In this document: positions 61,165-64,000 of the stretch, piece by piece
Layout of the letters: each line of letters begins with the position of its first letter
How positions within the stretch are numbered: the first letter of the stretch is position 1
NCBI RefSeq assembly: GCF_030297675.1
Contig: NZ_AP028142.1
Location: 124,001-188,000, forward strand
DNA: 64,000 bases
From: Polynucleobacter sp. HIN11
GTDB lineage: Bacteria > Pseudomonadota > Gammaproteobacteria > Burkholderiales > Burkholderiaceae
Direction: 5' to 3'
The notes under the pieces: generated by a model
What the model was told of the DNA's origin: nothing
The model's database searches: none
The model's input: only the letters and a program-made list of their open reading frames with translations
Program-made: the position numbers and the translations under genes

Positions 61165-62907
61165 ATGAAAGCTTCACAAACCTTTCTTGCAACCCTAAAA
61201 GAGGCTCCAGCAGATGCGGAGATTGTGTCTCACCAACTGATGGTGCGCGCTGGGCTAATCCGTAAATTAAGTGCTGGAATTTATAACTATCTCCCTCTCG
61301 GGCTCAAGGTAATTCGGAAGGTCGAGAACATTATTCGGGAAGAAATGAATCGCGCCGGAGCCATCGAGCTTCTGATGCCGATCGTTCAACCTGCTGAGTT
61401 ATGGCAAGAGACGGGTCGTTGGGAAAAAATGGGTCCCGAGTTGTTGCGCATTCAAGATCGCCATGAGCGCGATTATCTGATTCAGCCAACCTCCGAAGAG
61501 GTGATCACTGATCTTGCGCGCTCGGAGATTAGGAGCTACAAGCAGTTGCCCGTTAACTTTTATCAAATCCAGACGAAGTTTCGTGATGAGCGTCGCCCCC
61601 GTTTTGGGATCATGCGGGGTCGTGAGTTCAGCATGAAGGATGCTTATTCATTTGATCGTGATCAGGCAGGCTTGAAAAAGTCTTACGCGCTCATGTTTGA
61701 TGCCTACGTCCGAATCTTTCAACGCATGGGTTTACAGTTTCGAGCCGTCGCTGCTGATAATGGTGCGATCGGAGGGTCGGGCAGCCAAGAATTTCATGTG
61801 ATTGCCGATACAGGCGAAGATGCGATTGTTTATTGCCCTAATTCAGATTACGCTGCCAATTTAGAAGCTGCTGAATCGGTTGCTCTTATCGCACACCGAT
61901 CCGCTCCAAAAGAAAGTATGCAAAAAGTGGCAACGCCAGATCAAAAGCGTTGCGAAGATGTTGCGCAGTTTCTCAAGATCGATCTGTCTAATACTATTAA
62001 ATCCTTAGTGTTGGCAGTTGATCAGGACGCTGGACCCGCCAAATTATTCATAGTGTTGCTCAGGGGTGATCATGAGCTCAATGAAATCAAGGTTAATAAG
62101 GTCCCTGGTTTAAGTGCCTTCCGGTTTGCCACCGATGCTGAAATCCTGGCGGCATGCGGTTCTCCAGTGGGTTACTTAGGTCCGGTTGGTCTGCCAGCTT
62201 CAGTTCAAGTGATTGCTGATCGCACTGTGGCAAATATGAGCGACTTTGTCTGTGGTGCCAATGCCGAAGGCTATCACTTGACTGGTGTCAATTGGGGGCG
62301 CGACGTTCCTGAGCCTTTGGTAGCCGATGTGCGTAATGCAGTGGCCGGAGATCCTTCGCCAGATGGAAAAGGAACTCTTGAGATTTGTCGTGGCATTGAA
62401 GTGGGCCATGTCTTTCAATTGGGTACCCGATATTCCGAAGCGATGAAGTGCACCTATCTTGATGAAAATGGTAAAGCTCAGCCAATGGTGATGGGCTGTT
62501 ACGGAATAGGCGTAACCCGTTTATTAGGCGCTGCGATTGAGCAGGGTCACGACGAGCGTGGAATTGTTTGGCCGATTTCCATGGCCCCATTTGAGGTTGT
62601 GATTTGTCCTGTGGGCTACGATAAATCCGATGCAGTGCGTGAATCTGCTAATCATCTTCATCAAGAGCTTCTTGCTGCTGGCGTGGATGTTGTTTTAGAT
62701 GATCGCGGTGAACGTCCAGGTGCGATGTTTGCAGACTGGGAGTTGATTGGTGTGCCTTATCGTGTCGTGATTGGCGAGCGCGGCCTGAAAGAGGGTCAAG
62801 TGGAGTTTCAGGGGCGACGTGAAAGTGCCGCTCAATTAATACCGTTCCAGTCGATTGCGCAAACGATTATTGCTGCGATCAATACCGCAAAAAATAATTT
62901 GATTTAA
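61165..62907 (+). CDS. proS: prolyl-tRNA synthetase
   Basis: A 580-residue class II synthetase of the bacterial type. Motif 2 is FRDERRPRFGIMRGREFSMKD near 138-158 and motif 3 is near 440-460 (CYGIGVTRLLGAAIEQGHD). An editing INS (YbaK-like) domain occupies about 225-385, with VLAVDQDAGPAKLFIVLLRGDHELN. The C-terminal anticodon domain has VVLDDRGERPGAMFADWELIG. It charges the tRNA-Pro encoded at 56262 among others. It ends 3 bp before the convergent ffh stop. Confidence 0.97.
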   Translation: MKASQTFLATLKEAPADAEIVSHQLMVRAGLIRKLSAGIYNYLPLGLKVIRKVENIIREEMNRAGAIELLMPIVQPAELWQETGRWEKMGPELLRIQDRHERDYLIQPTSEEVITDLARSEIRSYKQLPVNFYQIQTKFRDERRPRFGIMRGREFSMKDAYSFDRDQAGLKKSYALMFDAYVRIFQRMGLQFRAVAADNGAIGGSGSQEFHVIADTGEDAIVYCPNSDYAANLEAAESVALIAHRSAPKESMQKVATPDQKRCEDVAQFLKIDLSNTIKSLVLAVDQDAGPAKLFIVLLRGDHELNEIKVNKVPGLSAFRFATDAEILAACGSPVGYLGPVGLPASVQVIADRTVANMSDFVCGANAEGYHLTGVNWGRDVPEPLVADVRNAVAGDPSPDGKGTLEICRGIEVGHVFQLGTRYSEAMKCTYLDENGKAQPMVMGCYGIGVTRLLGAAIEQGHDERGIVWPISMAPFEVVICPVGYDKSDAVRESANHLHQELLAAGVDVVLDDRGERPGAMFADWELIGVPYRVVIGERGLKEGQVEFQGRRESAAQLIPFQSIAQTIIAAINTAKNNLI

Positions 62908-62910
62908 GCT

Positions 62911-64000
62911 CTATTTTTTGAACAGCCCGCCGAGTCCTTTGGCGGCGCCACGGGCAGCAAGCGAGCTCATCATCTTGGCCATCTTGCCGCCTTTCATTTG
63001 CTTCATCATGCCTTGCATTTGTTCAAATTGCGCCAAGAGTCGATTGACCTCTTGAACTTGAACTCCTGCGCCGGCGGCAATGCGACGCTTACGACTCGCC
63101 TTGAGTAGCTCCGGTTTGGCACGTTCTTGCGGGGTCATGCTATCAATGATCCCTTGCATATGCTTCATTTGCTTATCAGCCATTCCTAAGTTCGCTTTAC
63201 TAGCCTGTTGCGCAATTTGGCTGGGTAGTTTATCGAGCAGATTGGCCATGCCCCCCATGTTTTGCATTTGCTTAATTTGCTCTCGGAAGTCACTAAGATC
63301 AAAACCACCTTTTTGTATTTTGTTAGCAATCTTTTGGGCTTGCGCAACATCAACAGTTTGCTGGGCTTGCTCGACCAAGGCCAAGATATCGCCCATACCA
63401 AGGATGCGGTTGGTCATGCGCTGCGCATCAAAGGCCTCCAGCCCATCCATTTTTTCTGCAACGCCGATAAATTTGATGGGCACGCCGGTAATATGACGAA
63501 CCGATAGCGCTGCACCCCCGCGGGAATCACCATCCAGTTTGGTCAGAATGACGCCGCTCAGGGGTAATGCCTCATGAAAAGATCGCGCGGTATTAACAGC
63601 GTCTTGACCAAGCATGGCATCGACCACAAAAAGAGTTTCAATCGGTTTGAGACTCGCATGCAAAGACTTAATCTCTTGCATCATTTGTTCGTCAATTCCT
63701 AAACGACCTGCCGTGTCAACAATTAAAACATCGTGATAATGGCGTTTAGCCCAATCGAGCGCCGCATTGGCAATCTCAATGGGCTTTTGGTCAGGTGAGC
63801 TTGGAAAGAAATCCGCTCCAACTTGAGCGCTAACCGTTTTTAACTGCTCGATCGCGGCCGGACGATACACGTCGCACGAAACAGTCAAAACCTTTTTCTT
63901 TAACTTTTCTTGCAAGAACTTAGCAAGTTTGGCTGCCGAGGTTGTTTTACCAGCACCTTGCAAACCAGCCATCAAGATGACCGCAGGAGGTTGGGTGGCT
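62911..64000 (-). CDS. ffh: signal recognition particle protein Ffh, 5' end outside window
   Basis: The visible 363 codons run from the C-terminus back to the window edge. ILMAGLQGAGKTTSAAKLAKF is the G1 loop, DVYRPAAIEQL G2, DTAGRLGIDEQMM G3 and TKLDGDSRGGAALS G4. The C-terminal M domain is rich in methionine (QIKQMQNMGGM; QMQGMMKQMKGGKMAKMM) and has GMGDILALVEQ before it. The N domain, about 95 residues, lies beyond 64000. Ffh binds 4.5S RNA and targets membrane proteins to SecYEG. Confidence 0.96.
   Translation of the reverse strand, partial: ATQPPAVILMAGLQGAGKTTSAAKLAKFLQEKLKKKVLTVSCDVYRPAAIEQLKTVSAQVGADFFPSSPDQKPIEIANAALDWAKRHYHDVLIVDTAGRLGIDEQMMQEIKSLHASLKPIETLFVVDAMLGQDAVNTARSFHEALPLSGVILTKLDGDSRGGAALSVRHITGVPIKFIGVAEKMDGLEAFDAQRMTNRILGMGDILALVEQAQQTVDVAQAQKIANKIQKGGFDLSDFREQIKQMQNMGGMANLLDKLPSQIAQQASKANLGMADKQMKHMQGIIDSMTPQERAKPELLKASRKRRIAAGAGVQVQEVNRLLAQFEQMQGMMKQMKGGKMAKMMSSLAARGAAKGLGGLFKK

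Noticed and set aside
1..64000. CRISPR arrays, insertion sequences, prophage or toxin-antitoxin genes
   Set aside because: No regular direct repeats, transposase, integrase, phage structural or toxin-type proteins were found.

Overview
The window is 64 kb of dense bacterial chromosome, about 60 protein genes and one tRNA. It looks like a free-living betaproteobacterium of the Burkholderiaceae, most probably Polynucleobacter or a close relative. The reasons are the gene order (apaG / rpe-trpEGDC, bioADF / bioB, a full dcw cluster followed by a peroxiredoxin and lpxC, secA-argJ-mutT / zapD-coaE-pilDCB, ispB / rplU-rpmA-obgE-proB), the charged insertion in MurD, the moderate base composition by eye, and the very tight packing. 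The genus is an inference from order and protein character, not from a search.

Layout. 1-86 may be the start of a divergent gene running off the left edge. 100-1194 is ychF. 1196-5837 (minus) is rpe-trpE-trpG-trpD-trpC. 5883-9514 holds apaG and a GltIJKL-type glutamate/aspartate ABC transporter. 9520-9636 (minus) is a 38-residue membrane ORF too short for most gene callers. 9635-14569 holds mltA, a crotonase, an M20 amidohydrolase and an acyl-CoA ligase. 14561-18939 is the biotin cluster, bioADF minus and bioB plus, with coq7 coupled to bioB.

19800-37321 is the division and cell wall cluster mraZ-rsmH-ftsL-ftsI-murE-murF-mraY-murD-ftsW-murG-murC-ddl-ftsQ-ftsA-ftsZ. Nearly all its genes overlap by a few bases. 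It is preceded by a clear promoter with three 10-bp-phased MraZ boxes. A possible structured RNA leader then precedes a peroxiredoxin, followed by lpxC, a DciA-like gene, secA, argJ, a DUF815 ATPase and mutT. On the minus strand follow zapD-coaE-pilD-pilC-pilB and a CorC/HlyC-type protein; PilB and PilD are both short forms.

50185-57354 is the more accessory part: an alkyltransferase, a squalene/phytoene synthase-like gene behind a sodium:solute symporter, a palindrome-rich intergenic region, and a small cluster of a ketopantoate-reductase-like, an FAH-family and a GrdB-like protein. A tRNA-Pro(CGG) and ispB follow. 57338-64000 has rplU-rpmA behind a perfect consensus promoter, obgE, a PUA-less proB, a CNP1-like lipoprotein, rppH, proS and a partial ffh.

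No insertion sequence, prophage, CRISPR array or rRNA was seen. Most of the window is conserved housekeeping. The points worth a second look are the candidate RNA upstream of the peroxiredoxin, the dyad overlapping the bioB start, the stripped-down pilus assembly genes, the PanE/FAH/GrdB-like cluster, the terminator abutting obgE, and the 38-residue ORF whose start codon interlocks with that of mltA.
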